Made by a program: the position numbers and the translations under genes. This document shows, one piece after another, positions 17,269-26,097 of a stretch of 64,000 nt of DNA (positions within the stretch are counted from its first letter, which is position 1; the number at the start of each line of letters is the position of its first letter). Source of the DNA: Micromonospora craniellae (GTDB lineage: Bacteria; Actinomycetota; Actinomycetes; Mycobacteriales; Micromonosporaceae); contig NZ_CP061725.1 in NCBI RefSeq assembly GCF_014764405.1, forward strand, positions 6,386,001 through 6,450,000, given 5' to 3'. The notes beneath the pieces are model-generated. The model saw nothing but the letters and a program-made list of their open reading frames with translations. It was not told the origin of the DNA and ran no database searches.

Positions 17269-17897
17269 CGGACGAAGGGAAGATCGACGGTACGGGCGGC
17301 GCGGCTGGCCTTGGCCGCGAGGTAGTCGGCGTTGGCCGGGGAGAGGAAGACACCGGTGGGCACCTGCTCGGTGACCGTCACCCCGAGGCGCCCCAACTGC
17401 TCGGTCTTCTCCGGGTTGTTGCTGAGCACCGCGATCGGCCCGACGCCGAGCGCGGCGAGCATCTGCGCGGCCGCCGTGTAGTCGCGCTCGTCCTCGGAGT
17501 GCCCCAGCGCCACGTTGGCCTCGTAGGTGTCCAGCCCGCCGTCCTGCAACGCGTACGCGTCGAGCTTGGCGTACAGGCCGATGCCCCGGCCCTCCTGCCG
17601 CAGGTAGAGCAGGTACCCACCGATCTCGGCGATCCGTTGCACCGCCTCCCGCAACTGGGGGCCGCAGTCGCAACGCTGGCTGCCGAAGACGTCACCGGTG
17701 AGGCACTCGCTGTGCGGGCGGACCAGCGGCACTGCCCCACCCTGCTCGGCGTCGCCGAGCGCGAACGCGAGATGTTCCCGACCGTCGACCAGGCCGTCGA
17801 AAGTGAACAGCCGAGCGGTGGTGGCGTAGCCGTCGGGGAACCGCAGCGGCACGGTGACCTGCGTCCGGATGGTGGCGAGAGGCAGTGAGTCGGACAT
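17265..17897 (-). CDS. ribA: GTP cyclohydrolase II
   Basis: The 210-residue stand-alone RibA-type enzyme has the zinc ligands in ECLTGDVFGSQRCDCG, the catalytic loop RQEGRGIGLYAKLDAYALQD, and HSEDERDYTAAAQML. It opens GTP to the 2,5-diamino-6-ribosylamino-pyrimidinone phosphate. ATG 17897 has AGGAG four bases upstream. No ribB, ribH or ribE is nearby, and the neighbours point to a secondary pathway rather than riboflavin supply. Confidence 0.9.
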   Translation of the reverse strand: MSDSLPLATIRTQVTVPLRFPDGYATTARLFTFDGLVDGREHLAFALGDAEQGGAVPLVRPHSECLTGDVFGSQRCDCGPQLREAVQRIAEIGGYLLYLRQEGRGIGLYAKLDAYALQDGGLDTYEANVALGHSEDERDYTAAAQMLAALGVGPIAVLSNNPEKTEQLGRLGVTVTEQVPTGVFLSPANADYLAAKASRAARTVDLPFVR

Positions 17898-17908
17898 GGG
17901 TCTCCTCG

Positions 17909-18871
17909 TCATACGGTGGCGGGTACACGAACACGTCGAGCCAGCAGCACGGCCGCCCCGGGCAGGCTCGCGACGAGCACGAGAGCTCCGTACACGGTCG
18001 CGGCAGCCACCCCCTCGGCGGCGGTCAGGCCGGCGGCGGCGAACGCCCACGCGGCCACCCCCTCGCGCGGGCCGAAACCGGCGACGTTGGCCGGTACCGC
18101 CATCGCGAGCAGGGCAAGCAGGGTCAGCGGCAGCAGCAGGGTCAGCGGCGCGGTGGAGCCCGCCGTCCGCGCCGCCACCAGAAACGTCGCCAGGTGTCCG
18201 CCGACCGCGAGCGCGGAGGCGAGCAGCACACCCAACCAGGTGCGCCGGCCCAGCAGGCCGTGGCGCACGTCGGAGACGGCCGTACCGATCGCGCGGGTGA
18301 TCCGGGTGGCACCCGAGCGCGGCAGCACCCGGGCCGTCAGCACCACGCCGGCCAGCACCGCGACCGTCACCGCGGTCGCCACCGGCAGGTACGGCCGCAC
18401 CGGGGAGGGGAACACGAACAGCAGCACCACCGCGACCGCGACCAACACCACCTGACCGGCGACGCGCTCCCAGACCACCGCCCGGATGCCGCGTCCCACG
18501 TCACCGACGTCGCGGCCGTGGCGTACCGCCCGGTGCACGTCGCCGAGGATCCCGCCGGGCAGGGTGGCGTTCAGGAACACCGCCCGGTAGCAGTGCGCGA
18601 CCGCCTCGCGCAGCGGCAGCCCGACGCCGAGACCACCGGCGACCAGGCTCCACCGCCAGGCGACACAGACCGTGGTGAACAGGCCGATGGCCAGCGCGGC
18701 ACCCAACGCGGGTGCGTCGATCAGCCGCAGCCCGGCCAGGAACGGTCCCGTTCCCAGCCAGCACAGCAGCCCGACGAGCACGGCGAGCCCCAGCGCCAGT
18801 CGCGCCCAACCCCAGAACGACCGACCCGCCGGGGCGGCCGTGGACACGGCGCCACCAGCTTCATCCCCCAC
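17909..18871 (-). CDS. Flippase-like integral membrane protein (UPF0104/LPG synthase TM region)
   Basis: The 320-residue protein has about seven to eight hydrophobic helices and the family segments FLNATLPGGILGDVHRAVR and PANVAGFGPREGVAAWAF. Such proteins resemble the flippase half of lysyl-phosphatidylglycerol synthase and are often linked to polyprenyl or glycolipid export. GTG 18871 is preceded by GGGGAGG at five-base spacing; GTG 18943, overlapping the methyltransferase stop, is an alternative. Confidence 0.8.
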   Translation of the reverse strand: MGDEAGGAVSTAAPAGRSFWGWARLALGLAVLVGLLCWLGTGPFLAGLRLIDAPALGAALAIGLFTTVCVAWRWSLVAGGLGVGLPLREAVAHCYRAVFLNATLPGGILGDVHRAVRHGRDVGDVGRGIRAVVWERVAGQVVLVAVAVVLLFVFPSPVRPYLPVATAVTVAVLAGVVLTARVLPRSGATRITRAIGTAVSDVRHGLLGRRTWLGVLLASALAVGGHLATFLVAARTAGSTAPLTLLLPLTLLALLAMAVPANVAGFGPREGVAAWAFAAAGLTAAEGVAAATVYGALVLVASLPGAAVLLARRVRVPATV

Positions 18872-18933
18872 GCGTGCCTCCCCGGCATGGCGATCTTCCC
18901 TGACTGTACGCACGTAGCCGGCCGGCCAGCGGT

Positions 18934-19755
18934 TCAATGGCACAGCGCAAGCAGGTCAACGTGATCGACCTGTACCCCGAGACGACCGGTTCCAGCCTCT
19001 TCCCGCCGCCGACGCTCGTACTCGGCGGTGCGGTCGGTCAGCTCGGGACGCTGCTCGCGGGCGGCGCCCAGCCAGCCGGTGAGCCACTGCTCGGCCAGGT
19101 CGGCCTGCTCCGGCCCGAGTCGCCACGGGCTGGGCTGCACCCGTACCGGCACCCCGTGCCGGGCGAAGGCGGCGGTGCACGCCTCGACGGCGTCCGGGCC
19201 GAGCAACCTCCGACCCTCGACGGCCCGCCGCTGATGGGCGTTGAACGCCGCTGCGACCTCGTCGTCCAGCGGGTCGGACGGGGTCAGCCGCACCCCGCCG
19301 GTCACCGAGATCAGGAACAGCGTCCGGGTACCGGCCCCGACGCAGGCCGCCACGATATGGTCGATTTCCTCTGCGGTCAGCATGTCGAGCAGCGCCGACG
19401 CGGTGACCAGGGTGACGCCGGCCAGGTCGGCGGCGGTCAGCCGGGTCAGGTCCCCCGCCTGGGCACGTACCGTCACCGCGCTGCCGTCGGCGGCGGTCGT
19501 GGGCATCCCGGCGCAGGCCCGGGCCAGCAGGTCCGGATCCTGGTCGTGGAGCACCCAGTGCTGGGGGCCGGGCAGCAGCGGGGCCAGCCAGCGGCCCAGC
19601 GATCCGGTGCCGGCGCCGAGGTCGTGCACGACGAACGGGCCGTCGGTCAACGTGGCCCGGACCGCGTCGACCAACTCCGTCGAGCGGGCCGCCACGTCGG
19701 CGGGTTCGCGCAGCGAGAGCCACTGCGCGAAGTCCGGCGGAAGTGTGATGCTCAT
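18934..19755 (-). CDS. Class I SAM-dependent methyltransferase
   Basis: The 273-residue protein starts MSITLPPDFAQWLSLREP. SAM-binding motif I is FVVHDLGAGTGSLGRWLAP (about residues 41-58), with the motif II acidic residue in WVLHDQDPDLL. TLVTASALLDML is the following strand. Substrate unknown. It lies 25 bp downstream of the glycosyltransferase in the operon, so it may methylate the glycosylated or pterin-like intermediate. Confidence 0.85.
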   Translation of the reverse strand: MSITLPPDFAQWLSLREPADVAARSTELVDAVRATLTDGPFVVHDLGAGTGSLGRWLAPLLPGPQHWVLHDQDPDLLARACAGMPTTAADGSAVTVRAQAGDLTRLTAADLAGVTLVTASALLDMLTAEEIDHIVAACVGAGTRTLFLISVTGGVRLTPSDPLDDEVAAAFNAHQRRAVEGRRLLGPDAVEACTAAFARHGVPVRVQPSPWRLGPEQADLAEQWLTGWLGAAREQRPELTDRTAEYERRRREEAGTGRLGVQVDHVDLLALCH

Positions 19756-19780
19756 GCCACCACCCTGCACCGATGCTGAT

Positions 19781-20869
19781 TCACTCGCTGACGCATGACG
19801 CCAATGCCTCCTTGAGGGCGGTGGTGATCCGGGTGGTGGTGGTCGTCCAGTCGTCAAGGGTGTCCCGGCGACGCAGGGCGGCCTCGCGCAGACGCGCCCG
19901 CAGACGCGCGTCGTCCAGCCAGTGCCGCAGTGCCTCGGCCAGCGCCTGCGGGTCCTCGGACGGCACCAGCAGGCCCGGCCGTACGCCGTCGGGGGCGTGG
20001 CCGAGGGCGTCGGGCAGCCCACCGACGGCCGAGGCGAGCACCGGCACGCCTCGGGCCAGCGCTTCGGTGACCACCATCCCGTACGTCTCGCCCCGAGACG
20101 GGTGGACCAGCAGGTCGGCGGCGTGATAGGCGGCGGCGAGCCGGTCGCCGGTGAGCGGGCCGGTGAGCCGTACCCGGTCGGCGAGACGGTGTGCGGCGAG
20201 CCGCGCCCGCAGCCGGTCGACGAAGGGCGGGTCCCGGTGCAGCGGTCCGGCGCAGGTCAGCGTCCAGTTCTGGTCGGCGACCGCCGTGAGGGCCTCGACC
20301 AGCACGTCGTGGCCCTTGTGCGCGGCGACGGCCGCGACGCAGAGCAGCGCCGAGCCGCCCGGCGAGCCGGGTGCGGATGGGGCCGGGTCGGCCCCGGGCG
20401 CGGCCACGTGCACCCGGTCGGCGGGCAACGCGTACCGGTGCAGCAGCCGGTCGCGCGTCCAGGCGCTGGTGGCGACGACGGCGGTGGCCGCCGCCAGCGC
20501 CCGGGCCTCGGCGTCGTCGTCGCGGGGCAGGTGCACCAGCGGGACCAGGCGCAGCCGCCCGGCGTGTGCCGTGAGAGCGTCCGGGACCACCGAGGCGACG
20601 AGGCCGTCGACGAGCACCGGCGCACCATCGGGCAGCCCGGCCAGCACCTCGGCCAGCGCGGCGTGCTCGGCCGGGGACGGCTGCGGCCAGCCCCCGGGCA
20701 CGGCGTACTCGCGGACCGACCAGCCGGCGGCGGCCAGACCAGCGCAGATCCGCCGGTCGTAGCCGTTGCCGCCGCTGGGTGCTGCCGGGTCGTCGATGTC
20801 GCCGGGCAGGACCACGTGCACGGTCGGCACGTGAGTGTCGCCCGGCGCGATCACGTGCGGGGCGGGCAC
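19781..20869 (-). CDS. Glycosyltransferase family 4
   Basis: The 362-residue GT-B protein has an N-terminal Rossmann half starting VHVVLPGDIDDPAAPSGGNGYDRR and a C-terminal donor-binding half with HPSRGETYGMVVTEALARG, the E-x7-E motif of retaining GT4 enzymes. GTG 20869 is one base after the stop of the PTPS-like gene. It probably adds a sugar to the pathway product or to a lipid carrier; donor and acceptor are unknown. Confidence 0.88.
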   Translation of the reverse strand: MPAPHVIAPGDTHVPTVHVVLPGDIDDPAAPSGGNGYDRRICAGLAAAGWSVREYAVPGGWPQPSPAEHAALAEVLAGLPDGAPVLVDGLVASVVPDALTAHAGRLRLVPLVHLPRDDDAEARALAAATAVVATSAWTRDRLLHRYALPADRVHVAAPGADPAPSAPGSPGGSALLCVAAVAAHKGHDVLVEALTAVADQNWTLTCAGPLHRDPPFVDRLRARLAAHRLADRVRLTGPLTGDRLAAAYHAADLLVHPSRGETYGMVVTEALARGVPVLASAVGGLPDALGHAPDGVRPGLLVPSEDPQALAEALRHWLDDARLRARLREAALRRRDTLDDWTTTTTRITTALKEALASCVSE

Positions 20870-20870
20870 G

Positions 20871-21284
20871 TCAGGCGGCGCCGCCGGGCAGTGACCGCTC
20901 GTAGGCGGCCCACGCCACGTGCGACTCGTGCAGGGTGACGACGATCCCGGTCAGACCGTGCGCGCCCGGGCCGAGGGCACCGGCGGCCACCCGGTCGGCG
21001 AGCCGGTCGGCGATGGTCCTGGCCAGCACCTCGGTGGTGGTGTTCGTGCCCGCGAAGGCGGGCTCGTCGTCGAGGTTGCGGTAGTTCAGCTCGCCGAGCA
21101 CGGCCTTGAGCTGGTCGGTGGCCAGTCCGATGTCGACCACGATGCCGTCGGCGTCGAGATCGGGCCGGCGGAAGGTGGCGTCGACCACGAACGTCGCGCC
21201 GTGCAGCCGCTGGGCGGGGCCGAAGACCTCACCCCGGAAACTGTGGGCGACCATGATGTGGTCCCGGACGGTCACGCTGAACAC
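20871..21284 (-). CDS. Divergent 6-pyruvoyl-tetrahydropterin synthase/QueD-like protein
   Basis: The 137-residue T-fold protein aligns with PTPS/QueD: VAHSFRGEV, RLHGATFVVDATF, LNYRNLDDEPAF, NTTTEVLARTIADRL and TLHESHVAWAAYE. Several catalytic features are changed. HGH is HGA, losing one zinc His; the Cys four residues before it is Ala; and the usual LDHxxLN reads LNYRNLD. The Glu of TLHES is kept. It is therefore unlikely to be a normal PTPS or CPH4 synthase. GTG start three bases after the dehydrogenase stop. Confidence 0.8.
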   Translation of the reverse strand: MFSVTVRDHIMVAHSFRGEVFGPAQRLHGATFVVDATFRRPDLDADGIVVDIGLATDQLKAVLGELNYRNLDDEPAFAGTNTTTEVLARTIADRLADRVAAGALGPGAHGLTGIVVTLHESHVAWAAYERSLPGGAA

Positions 21285-21287
21285 GGA

Positions 21288-22268
21288 TCACTCCCCGTCG
21301 TAGGTGATGAGGTGACAGAGCGCGGGCAGGCTGCCCGTACTCAGGCGGTGCAGGACATCGGGCAGTTCCGCGAACGGTGACCGCCCGGTGATCAACGTGT
21401 CGAACGCCGGGTCGGCGAGCAGGTCGAGCGCCAGGGCCATCCGGTCGGCGTAGCTGCGACTGCCGCGCCGGGCGGGGGCGACCGTGCCGACCTGGCTGCT
21501 GCGGACGGTGAGTCGTCCCGAGTGGAACGCGCCGCCGAGGGAGAGCTGCACCTGGCGGTCGCCGTACCAGCTCAGTTCGAGCACGGTGCCCTCGGGTGCG
21601 AGCAGGTCCAGGCCGCGTTGCAGTCCGGCGGCGGTGGCGCTGGCGTGCACCACGAGGTCGCGTCCCCCGGTGGCGGTCTCCGGCATGGCGAAGTCCACGC
21701 CGAGCGCGGCGGCCACCTCGGCCCGGGTCGGATCGGTGTCGACCAGTTCCACCCGCACTCCGGGGAAGCGGGCCAGCAGGGCGGTCACCGCGCAACCGAC
21801 CATGCCACCGCCGATGACGGTGACCTTGTCGCCGACCAGCGGAGGCGCGTCCCACAGCGCGTTGGCCGCGGTCTCCACCGTGCCGGCCAGCACCGCGCGG
21901 GCCGCCGGCACGTCCTCCGGTACGACGGTCACCGCGTCAGCCGGCACCACGTACGCGCTCTGGTGCGGGTGCAGGCAGAACACCGTCCGCCCGCGCAGTC
22001 GCTCCGGCCCCTGCTCCACCGTCCCGACGCTCAGGTAGCCGTACTTGACCGGGGCCGGGAAGTCGCCCTCCTGGAACGGAGCGCGCATGGTGGCGTACTG
22101 ACTGTCGGGTACCGCGCCGGTGTAGACGAGCGTCTCGGTGCCCCGGCTCACACCCGAGAAAAGGGCCCGGACCAGCACCTCCTCGGGGCCCGGCGCCGGC
22201 AGCGTCACCGAGCGGATCTCACCCTGGCCTGGCACCCTGAGCCAGAAGGCGCGAGCCGTTCGGGTCAC
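21288..22268 (-). CDS. MDR-family alcohol dehydrogenase-like oxidoreductase
   Basis: The 326-residue medium-chain dehydrogenase has a GroES-like N-terminal half (LFSGVSRGTETLVYTGAVP) and the Rossmann motif VTVIGGGMVGCAVTALLA at about residue 148. The structural-zinc cysteine cluster of classical ADHs is absent, and it resembles BchC-like members. GTG 22268 has AAGGAG six bases upstream, so it is the first gene of the operon. It probably oxidises or reduces a side chain of the pathway product. Confidence 0.85.
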   Translation of the reverse strand: MTRTARAFWLRVPGQGEIRSVTLPAPGPEEVLVRALFSGVSRGTETLVYTGAVPDSQYATMRAPFQEGDFPAPVKYGYLSVGTVEQGPERLRGRTVFCLHPHQSAYVVPADAVTVVPEDVPAARAVLAGTVETAANALWDAPPLVGDKVTVIGGGMVGCAVTALLARFPGVRVELVDTDPTRAEVAAALGVDFAMPETATGGRDLVVHASATAAGLQRGLDLLAPEGTVLELSWYGDRQVQLSLGGAFHSGRLTVRSSQVGTVAPARRGSRSYADRMALALDLLADPAFDTLITGRSPFAELPDVLHRLSTGSLPALCHLITYDGE

Positions 22269-22361
22269 CGAGTTCTCCTTTGCCTAGGTCCGGACCGAAC
22301 CGATCCGTGATGTTTTCCGTACATCTCTGACAGGGTCGTCGATCATAAACACGGAGGCACG
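22269..22361. promoter_or_regulatory. Divergent promoter region of the pterin-like cluster
   Basis: The 93 bp between the seven-gene operon and the CDP-alcohol phosphatidyltransferase must hold both promoters. No operator palindrome is obvious. Confidence 0.4.
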
Positions 22362-23165
22362 GTGTCCACAGTTCGAACCGGTCCACAAATCGGGCTGATC
22401 GTTCAGATCGTCTTGCTGGCGGGGCTCGCCGCGACCGTCGGTCTCGGGGCCGTCGGCTGGGTGGCCGGGCTGACGTACGGCGCAGTGACCTGCGTGGTTC
22501 TCGTACGCGGCCTGCGGCGATCCGGTTCGGACCGGCTCGGACCGGCCGACTGGGTGACCATGGGCCGGGGGCTGCTGGTCGGCGGCGTGACCGCGCTGAT
22601 CGCCGACGCGCTGATCGCCGGCCGCCCGGCGCCGATGCTGGTGCTGGTCACGATGACCGTGGTGGCGCTGGCACTGGACGCCGTCGACGGCAAGGTGGCC
22701 CGACGCACCCGCACGGTCAGCGCGCTCGGCGCCCGGTTCGACATGGAGGTCGACTCGTTCCTGGTGCTGATGCTGAGCTTCTACGTCGCCCCGTCGGTCG
22801 GGGTCTGGGTGCTCGCCATCGGCCTGATGCGGTACGCCTTCCTGGCCGCGAGCTGGGCACTGCCCTGGATGGACCGGCAACTGCCGCACCGGTACTGGCG
22901 TAAGGTGGTCGCCGCGGTCCAGGGGATCATGCTCGCGGTCGCCGCGTCCCAGGTGCTGCCGGGGCCGTTGACCATCCTCGTGCTGGTCGCGGCGCTCGGC
23001 ATGCTGGTCGAGTCGTTCGGGCGGGACGTCGGGTGGCTGTGGCGGCGACGCGCGCCTCGGATCGTGCCCGCGGTGGTGGTCCTGCCGGCGCCGGTCGTCG
23101 CCCGCCGGGTCGATCGGATCGAGGACCGCGACATGCCACCCGCGCCCGTCCTGTCGCTGCGCTGA
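22362..23165 (+). CDS. CDP-alcohol phosphatidyltransferase family protein
   Basis: The 267-residue membrane protein carries the CDP-OH-P motif D-G-x2-A-R-x8-G-x3-D-x3-D in DAVDGKVARRTRTVSALGAR followed by FDMEVD. About six hydrophobic helices flank it. It transfers a phosphatidyl or other phospho-alcohol group from a CDP-activated donor. GTG 22362 has GGAGG upstream. It diverges from the operon and is followed 14 bp later by the sulfatase. Confidence 0.88.
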   Translation: MSTVRTGPQIGLIVQIVLLAGLAATVGLGAVGWVAGLTYGAVTCVVLVRGLRRSGSDRLGPADWVTMGRGLLVGGVTALIADALIAGRPAPMLVLVTMTVVALALDAVDGKVARRTRTVSALGARFDMEVDSFLVLMLSFYVAPSVGVWVLAIGLMRYAFLAASWALPWMDRQLPHRYWRKVVAAVQGIMLAVAASQVLPGPLTILVLVAALGMLVESFGRDVGWLWRRRAPRIVPAVVVLPAPVVARRVDRIEDRDMPPAPVLSLR

Positions 23166-23179
23166 CCCGGGAGAAGCAG

Positions 23180-24946
23180 TTGTCGATCTCCGACCCGGCC
23201 CCCACGCCGGGCACCGACCAGGCCCGCACCATCGAGCCAGCCGAGCGATCGGACCACACACCAGCGGCCCCGAACGAACCGCAGGCCACCGCCGACCCCG
23301 AACCGGTCGACGGGCCGGCAGCGGCGCCCAGCCGGCGGCGGGCGGTGCTGGCCCGGGTGGTGACCGTGCTGGCCGCCGCGCTGGTGCTGGCAACGCTGAC
23401 GCTGCCCAACCGGCCGTGGCAACTGGAGCCGGGCACGTTCCTGCGGCTCCCGCTGGAGGCGCTGCTGCTGGCCGCACTGCTGCTGGCGCTGCCCGGCCGC
23501 CCCCGCCGGATCGTGGCCGCCGTCTCCGGTGTGCTGCTCGGTCTCGTCGCCATGGTGAAGGTCGGTGACCTGGGCTTCTATTCGTCGCTGGGTCGCCCCT
23601 TCGACCTGGTGCTGGACTGGTCGCTGCTCGGCCCGGCGTTCGCGTTCGTGGCCGAGTCGATCGGTCGGCCGGGTGCCATCGCGATCGCCGCCGGGGTCGG
23701 ACTGCTGCTGCTGGGCATCCCCGTGCTGACCGCGCTGTCCACGGTCCGGCTGTCCGGGGTGCTGGCCCGCAACCGCACCGGTACCACCCGGGCCGTCGCG
23801 TCGCTGGTGGTGGTCTGGGTGGTCCTCGCCGCCTTCGGGGCCCGGATCGTGCCGGGCGTGTACGTGGCCGACACCAACGCGACCACCCTGGTCCAGGACC
23901 ACGCAGTCGAGGTGCACGCCCGGCTGCACGACCGGAGGGCGTTCACCAACGAGATCAACGTGGACCCGTTCCGCGACGTGCCCGGCGACCAGTTGCTGAC
24001 CGGGTTGCGCGGCAAGGACGTGCTGCTCACCTTCGTGGAGAGCTACGGCCGGGACGCGGTCGCCGACCCCGAGTTCGCCTCGATCCAGCGGGTGCTCGAC
24101 GAGGGAGCCGAGCGCCTGTCGGCGGCCGGCTTCACCTCCCGCAGCGGCTTCCTCACCTCGCCGACCATCGGCGGGGCGAGCTGGCTGGCGCACGCCACCC
24201 TGCTCTCCGGGCTCTGGATCGACAACAACCAGCGACACCGCAACCTGCTCGCCACCGACCGGTTCACCCTGGGTGACGCGTTCCAGCGCGCGCAGTGGCG
24301 TACGGTCGGGGTGATGCCGGCGGTCAACCAGGCCTGGCCGGAGGGAGCGTTCTACGGGTACGAGCAGTTCTACGGCGGGCCGGACCTCGGCTACCAGGGC
24401 CCGAGGTTCGCCTTCGCCCCGATGCCCGACCAGTTCGCCATCCACACGTTCCACCAGCGGGAGTTGGCCGCCCCCCGGGACCGCCCGGTGATGGCCGAGT
24501 TGGCGCTGGTCTCCAGCCACTCCCCCTGGACCAAGGTGCCGTCGGTGGTGGACTGGGACGACATCGACGACGGCGAGGTGTTCCAACGGGGCATCATCGG
24601 CACCCCGGCCGCGCAGGCCCGCACCGGTTACCGGCACTCGATCAACTACACGCTGCGTACCCTCATCTCCTACCTGGAGCGGTACGGCACCGACGACACG
24701 GTGATGGTCATCGTCGGCGACCACCAGCCGGCGCCGGTGGTGACCGGGGAGAACCCCAGCCCCGACGTGCCGATCCACATCGTGGCCAAGGACCCGGCGG
24801 TGTTCGCGCAGATCGAGGACTGGAACTGGCAGGAGGGCCTGACCTCAGGCGCCGATGCCCCGGTCTGGCGGATGGACACCTTCCGCGACCGGTTCCTGAC
24901 CGCCTTCGGCCCCGGCAACTCCCGCGCCCAGGCGCAGGGCCGCTGA
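23180..24946 (+). CDS. LtaS-like membrane sulfatase/phosphoglycerol transferase
   Basis: The 588-residue protein has a Pro/Ala-rich cytoplasmic N-terminus, about five membrane helices (residues 50-230), then an extracellular alkaline-phosphatase-superfamily domain: metal-binding VLLTFVESYGRD, the probable nucleophile region SPTIGGASWLAHATLLSGL, and VIVGDHQPAPVV with the DH metal ligands. Start TTG 23180 was chosen because GGGAG precedes it; the upstream open frame overlaps the phosphatidyltransferase. It probably modifies an envelope lipid or polymer together with its neighbour. Confidence 0.8.
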   Translation: MSISDPAPTPGTDQARTIEPAERSDHTPAAPNEPQATADPEPVDGPAAAPSRRRAVLARVVTVLAAALVLATLTLPNRPWQLEPGTFLRLPLEALLLAALLLALPGRPRRIVAAVSGVLLGLVAMVKVGDLGFYSSLGRPFDLVLDWSLLGPAFAFVAESIGRPGAIAIAAGVGLLLLGIPVLTALSTVRLSGVLARNRTGTTRAVASLVVVWVVLAAFGARIVPGVYVADTNATTLVQDHAVEVHARLHDRRAFTNEINVDPFRDVPGDQLLTGLRGKDVLLTFVESYGRDAVADPEFASIQRVLDEGAERLSAAGFTSRSGFLTSPTIGGASWLAHATLLSGLWIDNNQRHRNLLATDRFTLGDAFQRAQWRTVGVMPAVNQAWPEGAFYGYEQFYGGPDLGYQGPRFAFAPMPDQFAIHTFHQRELAAPRDRPVMAELALVSSHSPWTKVPSVVDWDDIDDGEVFQRGIIGTPAAQARTGYRHSINYTLRTLISYLERYGTDDTVMVIVGDHQPAPVVTGENPSPDVPIHIVAKDPAVFAQIEDWNWQEGLTSGADAPVWRMDTFRDRFLTAFGPGNSRAQAQGR

Positions 24947-24996
24947 CCTGCCCGCGTTCCCGCACCGGCCGCTGACGACCGGGGCGGGAGCGCGAC

Positions 24997-26040
24997 TCAG
25001 CCGGGTTTGCGGGCGACCAGGACGTCGCGGACGATCGCCTGGTCGACCCGGTGGGACAGCGCCCGCCAGGGGCCCTCGTCGAGCACGTCGAGGCCGGCTG
25101 CGGCCAGCCGCTCGGCGGCGGCCTCCCGCCGGGCCACGTTGGTGTTCCAGGAGATGCCGAGGGCACCGCCGGGGCGCAGCAGCCGCGCCCAGCCCGGCAC
25201 GGCGGCGGTGAGCAGCGCGAGCGGGTCGCGGGCCAGCCCGGTCTCGGCGGTACGGCTGCCATGCTGCACGCCGTACGGGGCGTCGGCCACCACCACGTCG
25301 ACAGTCTCCGGGCGGAAGAACTCGCCGACCCGGGTGGTGTCGGCGTTGACCACGTCCACGGTCTGCACGTCGCCGGCCTTCTGCGCCTCCTTCGAGGCGG
25401 CCACCTCCACCCGCAGCCGCCGGCCGACCACCTTGCGTTCCCGGCGTACCGGACCGGACTCCAGCACCCGGTGCTTGACCCGCTTGCGCTTGAGCCAGGT
25501 GCTGAGGAACGTCTGGTAAGCCTCGAAGTCCTTGCTGTCGCGGTCCAGGCCGGCGGCGTCGAAGCCGTACATCATCGCCTGGTTGACGCCTGTACCTCGG
25601 CCGCAGAGCGGGTCGAGCACCCGGAACCGCCGGGTGAGCAGGTCGTCGGCCCAGGCCGAGGCGAGCAGAGTGACGTTGAGCAGCAGCTTGGTGAACTGCT
25701 CGTTGGTCTTTCCCGGGTACTTCTGGATGGTGACCAGGTCGTCGTCGAAGCGGTCCAGCCGACTCGACGGCACCGGGCGCAGCAGGTCCCCGACGAACGC
25801 GAAGAACGCGTACGCACTGGACAGGTTACCCAGCAGCGCGACGTCCCGCTCGCTCAGCCCGCCCTTGACCTCGAACGTGACGTACGGGACCCCGCCCACG
25901 GCGACCGTCTCCACCGCCCCGAGCCGTCCACCGAGCACGCTGCCGCCGAAGATCTCCAACTCGGCCCGCGTCAACTCCACCGCCGCCCCCGAGTACACCC
26001 GGTTACTCGAAGGCAGGATCAACACCCCATACCGCTCCAC
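24997..26040 (-). CDS. Trm11-like SAM-dependent RNA/DNA methyltransferase
   Basis: The 347-residue protein has SAM motif I LDPLCGRGTGVNQAMMYG (about residue 140) and the N6/N2-methyltransferase motif DAPYG in DVVVADAPYGVQHGS. This layout matches the TRM11/COG1041 family, which methylates guanine N2 in tRNA. Bacterial members are mostly uncharacterised. GTG 26040 start. It converges with the sulfatase gene, 50 bp apart. Confidence 0.8.
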   Translation of the reverse strand: MERYGVLILPSSNRVYSGAAVELTRAELEIFGGSVLGGRLGAVETVAVGGVPYVTFEVKGGLSERDVALLGNLSSAYAFFAFVGDLLRPVPSSRLDRFDDDLVTIQKYPGKTNEQFTKLLLNVTLLASAWADDLLTRRFRVLDPLCGRGTGVNQAMMYGFDAAGLDRDSKDFEAYQTFLSTWLKRKRVKHRVLESGPVRRERKVVGRRLRVEVAASKEAQKAGDVQTVDVVNADTTRVGEFFRPETVDVVVADAPYGVQHGSRTAETGLARDPLALLTAAVPGWARLLRPGGALGISWNTNVARREAAAERLAAAGLDVLDEGPWRALSHRVDQAIVRDVLVARKPG

Positions 26041-26097
26041 AACCAGGCACTATCCCACGCCCCCGCCCAGCCGGCGCCGCCCCGGGTCCCCCTACGC

